A stretch of 29,868 bases of DNA, taken from positions 1 through 29,868 of the forward strand of contig CAKSSJ010000027.1 of the NCBI GenBank assembly GCA_934488615.1. The letters are read 5' to 3'. Below, in pieces: positions 8,810 through 17,409 of this stretch. The position numbers and the translations under genes were made by a program. This DNA is from an uncultured Eubacteriales bacterium (GTDB taxonomy: Bacteria > Bacillota > Clostridia > Oscillospirales > Acutalibacteraceae). The notes under the pieces were generated by a model. It ran no database searches. It saw nothing but the letters and a program-made list of their open reading frames with translations, and was not told the DNA's origin. Every line of letters begins with the position of its first letter. Position 1 is the first letter of the stretch.

Positions 8810-9884
8810 GCCTGATATTATCAGCTTCCTTCATGCAAAGGCGTCAGGGGAAGGAATTCCTCTGTCGGGAACATTTGAATTAACAAGAAAATGTTGCTTC
8901 AATTGCAAAATGTGCTATGTCCACGATGAAAATTGTGCGACTGCAAATGAACTCACCTCTGAGCAGTGGCTGTCAGTTGCGAGAGCGGCGCGTGAAAACG
9001 GTATGCTTTTACTCTTGCTGACAGGTGGAGAGCCATTGCTCAGAAGTGATTTTGTCTATCTATATGAAGAATTTGCCAAAATGGGATTTATTATCTCAAT
9101 AAATACAAACGGATATCTGCTCAGCGGTAAAATTGCCGAGACCTTGAAGAGGTTCCCTCCGTCAAGGCTTAACATTTCCTTGTACGGCGCTTACAGAGAG
9201 TCTTACATTGAGCTTTGCGGCGGTGATTATTTTAATAAGGTCGTTGAAAACATAAAGGATATGCAGGAGGCCGGAATCAATATAAAGCTGAACTGCACCG
9301 TAACGCCGCAGAATTGCAACGAGCTGAAAGAGATAAATGATCTTGCAAAAGTGCTGGGACTTAACATAAAAACTGTCACTTATCTGTATCCTCCCGTCAG
9401 AAGAGGGGAGAGCTTCGCAGGAGAGAATGTCGGCAGGCTCAGCCCCAAGGACGCGGCATATTACAGGCTGTTGTGGGATGAGATACATTATGACGATTTC
9501 GGCGAACGGCTGAGCTCTCTTGTAAACAGCACAGAAGCGGTAGGCGAGGTTCGCAACAAGGAGCACTGCTCAAAATGCAGAGCGGGAAATACCTGCTTCT
9601 GGGTCGATTCCGAGGGCAATATGAGCGCCTGCGGAATGTTGAACGGAACGGAGAATGTTCTCAAAAAAGATTTTACGGAATGTTGGAATAACGTGAAGAA
9701 ATTCACCCGTGAGGTCAGACTGCCGAAAAAATGCCTTGACTGTAAGTACAGGAATTTCTGCAATGTATGCATGGCGGTCTGCTATACGGAGAGCGGAAAG
9801 ACGGATGCTCTGCCGGAATATGTATGCCAATACAGTGAAAATTTATATAACCTTGCTTTAGAAAAAATGAAAGGTGAAGCATAA
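8781..9884 (+). CDS. Radical SAM/SPASM peptide-modifying enzyme
   Basis: 367 aa, ATG 8781 with GGAGG at 8770-8774, overlapping the kinase gene by 29 bases. The radical SAM cluster motif CX3CX2C is C38, C42, C45 (KCCFNCKMC), and TGGEP (81-85) is the SAM-binding motif. The C-terminal SPASM region carries C263, C266, C272, C284, C318, C321, C327, C330, C334 and C349, enough for two auxiliary [4Fe-4S] clusters. The spacing includes CRAGNTCFW and CLDCKYRNFCNVC. Family knowledge: SPASM enzymes of this size install thioether or C-C crosslinks on precursor peptides. Neighbours on both sides (precursor, kinase, PqqD-like) fit that role. The specific bond made is unknown. Confidence 0.9.
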   Translation: MSNVFQKNNEPDIISFLHAKASGEGIPLSGTFELTRKCCFNCKMCYVHDENCATANELTSEQWLSVARAARENGMLLLLLTGGEPLLRSDFVYLYEEFAKMGFIISINTNGYLLSGKIAETLKRFPPSRLNISLYGAYRESYIELCGGDYFNKVVENIKDMQEAGINIKLNCTVTPQNCNELKEINDLAKVLGLNIKTVTYLYPPVRRGESFAGENVGRLSPKDAAYYRLLWDEIHYDDFGERLSSLVNSTEAVGEVRNKEHCSKCRAGNTCFWVDSEGNMSACGMLNGTENVLKKDFTECWNNVKKFTREVRLPKKCLDCKYRNFCNVCMAVCYTESGKTDALPEYVCQYSENLYNLALEKMKGEA

Positions 9885-10144
9885 TGGAGTTCAAAAAGGA
9901 AGTTGTTTTGCGCACGATTGCCGATGAAACGATGCTGATTCCCGTCGGCGCAGACACAAAGGAATATAACGGAATTTTTTCCTTGACCGAGTCCGCCGTT
10001 ACGGCGTTTAAAGCGATCCAATCGGGCAAGGAAAAGGATGAGATCGTTGATGCCATTCTGGAGGAATTCGATATCGACAGACCAACGGCAGAAAGAGATG
10101 TTGATGATTTTCTGACGAAGCTCAAAAATTACGGCATCATATAA
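9884..10144 (+). CDS. PqqD-like peptide recognition protein (RRE)
   Basis: 86 aa, the usual PqqD length. It starts at ATG 9884, sharing one base with the radical SAM stop (TAATG), so translation is coupled. The sequence pattern matches PqqD/RiPP recognition elements: a beta-rich N-terminus with VVLRTIADETMLIPVG, then FSLTESAVTAFKAIQSGK, then a helical end with DIDRPTAERDVDDFLTKL. Known role of the family: it binds the leader of the precursor and presents the core to the radical SAM enzyme. It is a stand-alone RRE here. The predicted partner leader is residues 1-23 of the peptide encoded at 7716-7943. Confidence 0.85.
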   Translation: MEFKKEVVLRTIADETMLIPVGADTKEYNGIFSLTESAVTAFKAIQSGKEKDEIVDAILEEFDIDRPTAERDVDDFLTKLKNYGII

Positions 10145-10154
10145 AGGATGATTT

Positions 10155-11855
10155 TTGTTGAAAATAAAATCTCTAAAATTTTTTGATGATAAAGAAGAAA
10201 ACATCAGACTCGCAAAATGGATGGTAAGAGTTACAAAGCCCTTTTATAAAAATATTGTTGCGATTTTTCTGATAAGTCTTTTTTCTCTTTGTATTTCGTA
10301 CGTCAGTACAATTATCGGCAAATACGTTGTTGACGATGCCACGACGGGTATAATCAACCTGAGAAACATGGCTTATATGGGCGTCGGAACGGCGATTTCC
10401 ATTCTCATAAGCGCAGTCAGCAGGCTGCTCGGAGACTATATCAACGAGAATTTTTCGTTCGGTCTGCGGTGCAAAATGTATGACAACATTCAAAGAAGCG
10501 TATGGCTTAAGGTTCAAAAGCTTCACACGGGAGATTTGCTGACAAGGCTGACGGGCGATATCTCAATTCTTTCGGGCGGTTTGATTTCAATGCTGCCGCA
10601 GATAATTCTCGTTGCGTTTCAGTTTATTATATCATTTGCGATCCTGTTTCATTATGACAAGTCTATGGCGGTAATTGCCGTAGTTATAGGACCTTTGGGA
10701 ACTGTTTTTTCGGTTCTATTAAGGAAAAAGTACAAGCACTATCAGTTGAAGCTTCGTGAAAGCGAATCGGATTACCGTTCGTTCATTCAGGAGAGTCTTT
10801 ATAATCTGACGCTTACAAAATCCTTTCAGCTTGAGGACAGCAACAACGAAACGATCGAGTCCTTTCGAAAGGAGCGGCTGAAGCTTGTTTTTAAGAGCAC
10901 GCGGCTGAGCGTTATAATGAATTCGGCTTCAAAGCTTGTTTACAGTATAGGCTATGTTGTTGCTTTCTGCTGGGGCGCTTACAGAATATCAAACGGATTG
11001 ATTACATACGGAACTTTGACGGTTTTCATCACCCTTGTTTCGCAGGTTCAAGGCTCAATCGGCGGCATGATCGGTATTATTCCGCAAATTTACAGCATGC
11101 TTATTTCGGGCAAGCGAGTTTATGAAATAGCCGAGCTTGAAAAGGAAGATTACAGCGGTAAGAAATCGGTTCCGAAGAATATCGACGTTCATATAAACGG
11201 TGTGACCTTTGCGTATGAAAAGGACAAGGTTCTCAATAATATTTCCTTTGATGTGCAGAAGGGCAGTAAGGTTGGAATCATCGGACATTCGGGCTCGGGT
11301 AAGACCACGCTTAACCGACTGCTGCTCGGACTTATCAAGCCCGATACGGGCAGTATAGTCTATTCCTTCGGAAACGGCGAGCAAGAGCTTGCAGGCGCGG
11401 ACTCAAGACGTTTTATTTCGTATGTTCCGCAGGGCAACACTCTGATTTCGGGCACGATTGCGGATAATCTCAGGATCGGAAACGAAAATGCCGATGAAGA
11501 AATGATGACGGACGCGCTGAAAACCGTTGACGCGTGGGGCTTCGTTTCTCAGCTTCCGAAGGGCTTGAATACAACGCTGTTTGAAAAATCGGGCGGTGTA
11601 TCTGAGGGACAGGCGCAGAGAATCGCCATTGCGAGGGCTTTGATTGCCGAAAAACCGATACTGATTCTTGATGAATCCACCAGTGCGTTGGACGAAAAAA
11701 CCGAGTCCGTTGTGCTGAACAATATCACAGAAAAATACAGGGAAACAACCTGTTTTATAATTACCCATCGCACTTCAATGCTGAAATATTGCGACAGGGT
11801 AATAAGAATTGAAAATGACGGAACAACAACGGAATGTGTTGATACGGCAGATTAA
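10155..11855 (+). CDS. ABC exporter (fused membrane and ATPase domains), RiPP cassette
   Basis: 566 aa with a TTG start at 10155 (a second TTG at 10158) behind AAAGGA (10143-10148). The N-terminal half has about six membrane helices, beginning around residue 30. The C-terminal half is an ATPase with Walker A GHSGSGKTT (about 377), an altered signature GVSEGQAQR (about 483; VSEGQ in place of LSGGQ), Walker B ILILDESTSALD and the H-loop ITHRTSM. There is no N-terminal C39 leader peptidase domain, so leader removal must be done by another protein. It lies 10 bases after the PqqD-like gene. Inference: exports the modified peptide. A lipid-linked glycan substrate cannot be excluded given the genes that follow. 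Confidence 0.88.
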   Translation: MLKIKSLKFFDDKEENIRLAKWMVRVTKPFYKNIVAIFLISLFSLCISYVSTIIGKYVVDDATTGIINLRNMAYMGVGTAISILISAVSRLLGDYINENFSFGLRCKMYDNIQRSVWLKVQKLHTGDLLTRLTGDISILSGGLISMLPQIILVAFQFIISFAILFHYDKSMAVIAVVIGPLGTVFSVLLRKKYKHYQLKLRESESDYRSFIQESLYNLTLTKSFQLEDSNNETIESFRKERLKLVFKSTRLSVIMNSASKLVYSIGYVVAFCWGAYRISNGLITYGTLTVFITLVSQVQGSIGGMIGIIPQIYSMLISGKRVYEIAELEKEDYSGKKSVPKNIDVHINGVTFAYEKDKVLNNISFDVQKGSKVGIIGHSGSGKTTLNRLLLGLIKPDTGSIVYSFGNGEQELAGADSRRFISYVPQGNTLISGTIADNLRIGNENADEEMMTDALKTVDAWGFVSQLPKGLNTTLFEKSGGVSEGQAQRIAIARALIAEKPILILDESTSALDEKTESVVLNNITEKYRETTCFIITHRTSMLKYCDRVIRIENDGTTTECVDTAD

Positions 11856-11881
11856 ACATTTCGTAAAAAAGAGGGTTATTT

Positions 11882-12979
11882 ATGAAAATTATGCTTATTG
11901 CGAACGACACAAATTTTGCATATAATCTTCGTAGAGAACTGATGATTCATTGGATCGAGCAGGGCAACGAGGTGCTTTTGGTTGCACATATTGAGAATTA
12001 TCGGCCCGAGCTTGAAGCGTGCGGCATTAAGGTCGAAAACGTTGAGATCGAGAGAAGAGGAGAAAATCCGATAAACGATATCATACTCACGTTCCAATAT
12101 AATAAAATCATCAGACAGTTTAAACCCGATGTTGTTTTTACAAATAATATAAAGCCGAATATTTATGCAGGAATGGTTTGCCGCTTACATAGAGTAAAGT
12201 ACATCCCGAACATAACGGGACTCGGAACAGCAATTGAAAACACAGGTATGCTTTCCAAGCTGACGGTCGGTATGTATAAGATGGGTGTTCGCGGCGCAGA
12301 CAGTATCCTGTTTCAGAATACGGATAATATGAAGTTCTTTTCCGACAGAAAAATGATTCCGAAAAAAACGGAGAGCGTTCTGCTTCCGGGCTCGGGCGTT
12401 AATCTTGCTTCTCATCCGTTGCTCGAATATCCGAGCGAGGAGGACGGAATTCACTTTCTCTTTGTTGCGAGGATACTCAAGGAAAAGGGTATAGACCAGG
12501 TTCTGTATGTTGCGAAAAAGATACGCAGTGAGCGCAGTGACGTGTTCTTCCACGTTGTCGGCGAATGCGACAGCCCAAAGTATATGGAAATTCTTTCAAA
12601 CATGCACGACGACGGCATAATAATTTACCACGGATTGCAGAAGAAAGTTACACCGTTCCTTGAAATGGCGAGCTGTCTGATCCATCCCTCATACTATCCC
12701 GAGGGAATAAGCAATGTTTTGCTTGAAGCTGCGGCAAGCGGCAGACCTGTGATAACAACGGAAAGAAGCGGATGCCGAGAAACTCTTGATGACGGAGTCA
12801 CTGGCTATGTTGTACCGATCAAGGACAATGAAGCGACGCTTTCGGCTGTCAGAAAAATTCTCGGTCTAAGCCGTGACGAAAGAATGAAGATGGGCTTAGC
12901 GGGCAGAAAAAAGATGGAAGCGCAGTTTGACAGAAATATCGTTATCGAAAAATATGATAAAGAGTTGAGTAATATATAA
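11882..12979 (+). CDS. GT4-family glycosyltransferase (first)
   Basis: 365 aa, ATG 11882 behind GAGGG. It has the two-Rossmann layout of GT4: the N-terminal domain includes NITGLGTAIENTG, as in PglA/CapM-type enzymes. The C-terminal domain holds VARILKEKGIDQ and the nucleotide-sugar site HPSYYPEGISNVLLEAAASG with the EX7E motif. It should transfer a sugar onto a lipid-linked acceptor at the inner face of the membrane. Donor and linkage are unknown. It follows the ABC exporter after 26 bases and ends in a one-base stop/start overlap with the next gene. No initiating phosphoglycosyl transferase is visible in the window, so it probably acts on a primer made elsewhere. Confidence 0.9.
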   Translation: MKIMLIANDTNFAYNLRRELMIHWIEQGNEVLLVAHIENYRPELEACGIKVENVEIERRGENPINDIILTFQYNKIIRQFKPDVVFTNNIKPNIYAGMVCRLHRVKYIPNITGLGTAIENTGMLSKLTVGMYKMGVRGADSILFQNTDNMKFFSDRKMIPKKTESVLLPGSGVNLASHPLLEYPSEEDGIHFLFVARILKEKGIDQVLYVAKKIRSERSDVFFHVVGECDSPKYMEILSNMHDDGIIIYHGLQKKVTPFLEMASCLIHPSYYPEGISNVLLEAAASGRPVITTERSGCRETLDDGVTGYVVPIKDNEATLSAVRKILGLSRDERMKMGLAGRKKMEAQFDRNIVIEKYDKELSNI

Positions 12980-13893
12980 TGGACGGATATAAAAAATTGC
13001 TGAAAAGCAGGAAAGCCAGACTGGCAATTCTCAATATAATGAGCTTTGTGCCTGACAAGCTGATGGTGGAAATGCAATACAGAATTAAAACAGGAAAAAA
13101 ACTGAATCTGAAGGATCCGAAAAGATATACCGAAAAATTGCAGTGGTATAAGCTCTATTATAGGGACGAGCGTATGAAAAAATGCGTTGACAAATTTGAC
13201 GTCAGAGAATACGTTAAGGAGTGCGGCTGCGGAGATATCCTGAACGAATGCTACGGAGTTTACAACGCTCCCGAGGAAATTGACTACGACTCTTTACCCG
13301 ATTCCTTTGTCCTCAAGGACACCCTGGGCGGCGGCGGAAACTTCATGATATTTGTTACGGATGAGTCGGCGCTCGATATCGACGAGGCAAGAAATAAGAT
13401 GCAAAGCTGGGTCAACACCTCAACGGGATTTAAGCACCCCGGCAGGGAATGGATGTATGACGGCAAAAAGCACAGAATAATTGCAGAAAAATTTCTCAGC
13501 TGTTCGGACGGTGATTTGCCCGATTATAAAATTTTCTGCTTCAACGGAAAAGCGTATTGCACCTATTTTATGAGGAACTACAGGAATGACCACTCAAAGG
13601 GTGAGCTTTGCTTTATTGACAGAAACTATTCGAAAATTATCGGATGCCGTTCCGATTTTAAGCCGATAGAAGAATTACCGCCGAAGCCGAAAAATTATGA
13701 AAAAATGATTGAACTTGCTGAAAAGCTTTCAAAGCCTTTTCCGCATGTCAGAGTTGATTTCTTCAACATAGACGGTGAAATAATTTTCGGCGAAATGACA
13801 TTTGTTACGGCGAGCGGATACCTCAGCTTTTCGCCCGACAGCTTTGATTATGAACTGGGCGAATTGTTTCAGCTTCCCGAAATAAATTCCTGA
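12979..13893 (+). CDS. TupA-like ATP-grasp protein (first copy)
   Basis: 304 aa, ATG 12979 overlapping the preceding stop (TAATG). It resembles the TupA-like ATP-grasp family named after teichuronopeptide synthesis. Visible blocks: LNLKDPKRYTEKLQWYKLYY near the N-terminus, FVLKDTLGGGGNFMIF (ATP-grasp lysine and glycine loop), HRIIAEKFL, LPDYKIFCFNGKAYC and, near the end, VRVDFFNIDGEIIFGEMTF with the acidic metal-binding pair. A related gene lies at 16490-17407. Family knowledge: ATP-grasp enzymes form amide-like bonds through an acyl phosphate, and TupA is tied to adding amino acids/peptide to a polysaccharide. Inference: it aminoacylates or peptidylates the repeat unit. Direct activity is unproven for most members. 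Confidence 0.85.
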   Translation: MDGYKKLLKSRKARLAILNIMSFVPDKLMVEMQYRIKTGKKLNLKDPKRYTEKLQWYKLYYRDERMKKCVDKFDVREYVKECGCGDILNECYGVYNAPEEIDYDSLPDSFVLKDTLGGGGNFMIFVTDESALDIDEARNKMQSWVNTSTGFKHPGREWMYDGKKHRIIAEKFLSCSDGDLPDYKIFCFNGKAYCTYFMRNYRNDHSKGELCFIDRNYSKIIGCRSDFKPIEELPPKPKNYEKMIELAEKLSKPFPHVRVDFFNIDGEIIFGEMTFVTASGYLSFSPDSFDYELGELFQLPEINS

Positions 13894-13909
13894 ACCGAGG
13901 AGAAAAATC

Positions 13910-15052
13910 ATGATTGTTATTGCGACAGATATACATATGGTTGAGTGTAACGGCGAATATTATTTGCCATCACAGCTGTACAGCATTGTGAAGAACTATT
14001 ACAACACCTTCGGCAAGGTCACGGTATTATCAAGAGGTTCTCATACCGATGATATAGCGGGGCTTTTCTGCGTCAGCGAGATCGTTGACGGTGTTGTTGA
14101 AATCAAGTCGCTTGAAAAAACGCTCGTGGGCATGTTTGACAAAACGATTGAAAATACCGTCAGGAATGCGGATCTTGTTGTTTGCCGCTGTCCGTCGATG
14201 ATAGGCTATCGCGCCGCCTCCTTTGCTCACAAGCATAACGTTCCCGTATATGCCGAATCAATGGCTTGCGCATGGGACGGCTATTGGAATCACGGCTTAT
14301 CGGGAAAGCTGCTCGCGCCGTATATGTTCTTCGAAATGAGAAAGACCGTAAGAAAAGCGGATTTTGCCTTGTATGTCACAAATAAATTTCTTCAGCATCG
14401 CTATCCGGCAAAATGCGAAAGCGTTGCGGTTTCCAACGTTAAGGTTCAAGAAATTAAGGATGAATTTTTGGCGAACAGAATTGAGAGAATTAGGAATACC
14501 GATTACAGGGTTCTTAATTTTGTTACGACTGCGGCAATTGACGTCAGATACAAGGGTCAGGAGTATGTGATAAAGGCGATTCCCGAGCTTAACAAAATGG
14601 GAATCAGGGTTATGTACAGATTGATCGGCGGAAACGACCCGACGTTTTTAACCTCAGTTGCAAAAAAATACGGAGTGCTTGATCAGGTCGAGTTCATGGG
14701 TAGAAGGAGCCTTGACGAGGTTTTTGAAATAATAGACAATTCCGATATTTATATTCAGCCGAGTTTGCAGGAGGGGCTTCCGCGATCCGTGATCGAGGCG
14801 ATGTCGAGAGCCTGCCCCGTTATCGGTGCAAGAACCGCAGGAATCCCCGAGCTGATATCGGATGAATGTGTTGTGAAAAGAAAGTCCTCATCGGATATAG
14901 TGAGAGCGGTCAAGGAAATCTATAATGAGGAAAAAATGACGGAGCTTGCGAAGAAAAATTTTGAGGAATCTAAGAAATATTCCGACGATATTCTTTCCTC
15001 AAGACGAAACGATTATTATAAGAAAGTTAAAGAAAAAATCAGTAAAAGGTAG
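13910..15052 (+). CDS. GT4-family glycosyltransferase (second)
   Basis: 380 aa, ATG 13910 behind GAGGAG, 16 bases after the first TupA-like gene. The C-terminal nucleotide-sugar site reads QPSLQEGLPRSVIEAMSRAC, with the EX7E pattern of GT4 retaining enzymes, followed by PVIGARTAGIPEL. The N-terminal domain is shorter and differs from the first GT4, so it probably adds a different sugar. It sits between the first ATP-grasp protein and the polymerase, consistent with building the repeat unit. Donor and linkage cannot be read from sequence. Confidence 0.88.
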   Translation: MIVIATDIHMVECNGEYYLPSQLYSIVKNYYNTFGKVTVLSRGSHTDDIAGLFCVSEIVDGVVEIKSLEKTLVGMFDKTIENTVRNADLVVCRCPSMIGYRAASFAHKHNVPVYAESMACAWDGYWNHGLSGKLLAPYMFFEMRKTVRKADFALYVTNKFLQHRYPAKCESVAVSNVKVQEIKDEFLANRIERIRNTDYRVLNFVTTAAIDVRYKGQEYVIKAIPELNKMGIRVMYRLIGGNDPTFLTSVAKKYGVLDQVEFMGRRSLDEVFEIIDNSDIYIQPSLQEGLPRSVIEAMSRACPVIGARTAGIPELISDECVVKRKSSSDIVRAVKEIYNEEKMTELAKKNFEESKKYSDDILSSRRNDYYKKVKEKISKR

Positions 15053-15059
15053 TTGTTAA

Positions 15060-16484
15060 ATGAATTCAAGAGGCCTGAAATTGAATATTGATACTCTGAT
15101 TGCAGGCTTTTTGATTTTTGCTTTTGCGATCGGATACGGCATCTATATATATAAGCTGAATTTTGATTTAATAGATCCCGGTTACCGCATTACAGCTTTA
15201 ATGCCGCCCCTGTTTGTGATTTGTTATTTTGTGTTTTTGCATCGACCGATAATGAAATATAAATCGCCGTTTTTGATTATTTTTGCCCTTGTAGGCTTCA
15301 TGCGGTATGTTATTCTGTCTGTCCTAACGCTTAACGAAGGTACATTCAGCTATATTTCGCATATGGATCCGAAGGACGGCAACATCAGACTGGCAGGTAT
15401 ACTGATGTGTTATGAGCTTATAGTTTGCTGTATAGCTGCAAACATCGCAAGCAGAAAAATTCTCGACAAAAAGGAATTTCAAAGGCAGGAGCTTCAAAGC
15501 ACGAGCGACAACATCGGAGTGTATTTCATATTTATTGCGATTGTAATTCTTCTCGTTGCTCTTGTACCGTCGGCAAAAATCGGACTTAGCTTCGGTATTG
15601 ACGTTAATTCCGCGGATAACGATGATGTTGGTTCGTTCCTTGTTCTCGGAATCAGAGAGTGCTTTGTCAACGCAAAGTATTTTCTTCTGTTTGCAACGCT
15701 GATAATACTGAAAAAGCTTGGAATAAGAGACTCCACAAAGGGCTACATTATCGTTGTTGCAGTATGCGTTTTGGTTATTGCGCTTCGTATCGGAAGTAAT
15801 AAGAAAAAAATGCTTTGCGATGCGCTGGCCTGTTTGGTTATTCTTTTAAAAGTGTTCCCGAAGCAAAGGAAAATTTCCATAGGTGCTCTCGGCTTTTTTG
15901 CATTTGTTCTGGTATTCTTTACCGCTCTGTTCAGAGGTCAGGCGACTGAGGGAAATGCGTTGGGCTTCCTTGCTCAATATTTTGAGCTTGAGCAGGCGGA
16001 GCAGTATTTCGGCGGTCAGTTCCACGTTGCGATTGCCATTGAGGCAAAGGAAATGTACGGAGAGCTGATTACATGGAAAACCTATATCCTCCACTTCCTG
16101 CGGCCGATGTTTATTATCGGAAGCTTCGTTAAAAGAACAGGCTTTGTTCTTCTTTCGGATATTTTTGATATCAGAATGTCTCTCGGACTTGTCGGACACC
16201 GCGGTGACCAGATCCTTGTTACGCTCGGAGAGGGATATATGCTTTACGGCAAAATTTTTGCACCGATTCTCTCGGCGGCGACGGTTGTTTTGGGCGTATG
16301 GTTTGATAAGATATATAAATACAGTAACAAGATAGAGTATGTTTTCATCGCCGCGGCAATGGCATTCTATTGCGCGCAGGTCATGATTATCGGTACAACG
16401 CAGATAATAAACATCATTACATATCGAATGTGCATATATCTTGTTGTTATTTTCGTCAACTCAAGGGTAAAAATCAGGAGGTAG
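15060..16484 (+). CDS. wzy: Polysaccharide repeat-unit polymerase (Wzy-like)
   Basis: 474 aa, ATG 15060. The protein is almost entirely hydrophobic, with roughly 10-12 membrane segments starting about residue 13. A longer loop with charged residues (around FRGQATEGNALGFLAQYFEL) sits in the C-terminal half, as in O-antigen/capsule polymerases. Wzy proteins are poorly conserved, so the call rests on topology plus position between glycosyltransferases and a flippase. Its stop (16482-16484) lies within the ribosome-site region of the next gene. Alternative: an O-antigen ligase-like protein. Confidence 0.72.
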   Translation: MNSRGLKLNIDTLIAGFLIFAFAIGYGIYIYKLNFDLIDPGYRITALMPPLFVICYFVFLHRPIMKYKSPFLIIFALVGFMRYVILSVLTLNEGTFSYISHMDPKDGNIRLAGILMCYELIVCCIAANIASRKILDKKEFQRQELQSTSDNIGVYFIFIAIVILLVALVPSAKIGLSFGIDVNSADNDDVGSFLVLGIRECFVNAKYFLLFATLIILKKLGIRDSTKGYIIVVAVCVLVIALRIGSNKKKMLCDALACLVILLKVFPKQRKISIGALGFFAFVLVFFTALFRGQATEGNALGFLAQYFELEQAEQYFGGQFHVAIAIEAKEMYGELITWKTYILHFLRPMFIIGSFVKRTGFVLLSDIFDIRMSLGLVGHRGDQILVTLGEGYMLYGKIFAPILSAATVVLGVWFDKIYKYSNKIEYVFIAAAMAFYCAQVMIIGTTQIINIITYRMCIYLVVIFVNSRVKIRR

Positions 16485-16489
16485 TAGAA

Positions 16490-17407
16490 TTGAGCTATCT
16501 TGATAAATTTAAGAAAAATCCTATGCTTGTGTTCAGGCAGATCCTTATAAGATGTAAGTGCTTTCGGAGACTGTCGGATAAGACATATTTAAAGCTGGAG
16601 TATTTCTTTGTGTTCAAAAAAAGACTGAATTTGAAAGACCCGAGGTCCTACAGTGAAAAGCTTCAATGGATCAAGCTTTATGACAGAAATCCTTATTATA
16701 CAAAGCTCGTTGATAAATATGAGGCAAAAAAAGTTGCGGCAAGTCAGATAGGCGAGGAGTATATTATTCCTACTCTCGGCGTCTGGGAGCGGTTTGAGGA
16801 TATAGATTTTGACAAATTGCCTGAGCAATTTGTGCTTAAATGCACCCACGATTCCGGATGCGTTGTGATTTGCAAGGATAAAAACAGTTTTGATATTGAA
16901 GGCGCAAGAGAAAAGCTCAATAACGGATTGAAAAGAAACTATTATTGGATCGCCAGAGAGTGGCCGTACAAAAACGTCAAGCCGAGAATAATTGCGGAAA
17001 AGTATATTGAAGCAAATGAAGGCGAAGGCTTGGACGATTATAAATTTTTCTGCTTTGACGGTGAGGTAAAAGCGCTGTTTGTTGCTTCTGACAGATACAA
17101 TAAATCGGCGGAATTGAAGTTCGACTTTTTTGACAGCGATTTTAATTTCATAGAGGCATACAACGGTCATCCGTCCTCGAACGGAAGCATCGAGAAGCCG
17201 CAGAATTTTGAAGAGATGAAAAAAATCGCCTCAACGCTTTCGGCAGGCTTGCCTGAGGTAAGAATTGATCTGTACAGCGTCAACGGTCAGATTTATTTCG
17301 GTGAATACACCTTTTTCAGCAATAGCGGAATGGTGCCGATCGAGCCTGAGAGCTTCGATATTGAGCTTGGTTCATATATAAATTTGCCTGAGAAAACGGT
17401 TGGTTGA
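16490..17407 (+). CDS. TupA-like ATP-grasp protein (second copy)
   Basis: 305 aa from a TTG start at 16490. An upstream ATG at 16370 is in frame but lies within the polymerase gene; AGGAGG at 16476-16481, eight bases before the TTG, decides the start. The product is nearly the same length as the first TupA-like protein and shares its blocks: LNLKDPRSYSEKLQWIKLYD, FVLKCTHDSGCVVI, RIIAEKYI, LDDYKFFCFDGEV and VRIDLYSVNGQIYFGEYTF. The glycine-rich ATP loop differs (THDSG in place of LGGGG), so substrate or cofactor handling may differ. Paralogous ATP-grasp proteins in one cluster suggest two distinct acyl/amide additions to the glycan. Inference only. Confidence 0.85.
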   Translation: MSYLDKFKKNPMLVFRQILIRCKCFRRLSDKTYLKLEYFFVFKKRLNLKDPRSYSEKLQWIKLYDRNPYYTKLVDKYEAKKVAASQIGEEYIIPTLGVWERFEDIDFDKLPEQFVLKCTHDSGCVVICKDKNSFDIEGAREKLNNGLKRNYYWIAREWPYKNVKPRIIAEKYIEANEGEGLDDYKFFCFDGEVKALFVASDRYNKSAELKFDFFDSDFNFIEAYNGHPSSNGSIEKPQNFEEMKKIASTLSAGLPEVRIDLYSVNGQIYFGEYTFFSNSGMVPIEPESFDIELGSYINLPEKTVG

Positions 17408-17409
17408 TT

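Noticed and set aside
16370..16489. Upstream ATG start for the second TupA-like gene
   Set aside because: The 40 extra residues lie in the polymerase coding region, are unlike the paralog, and the TTG at 16490 has a perfect AGGAGG site.
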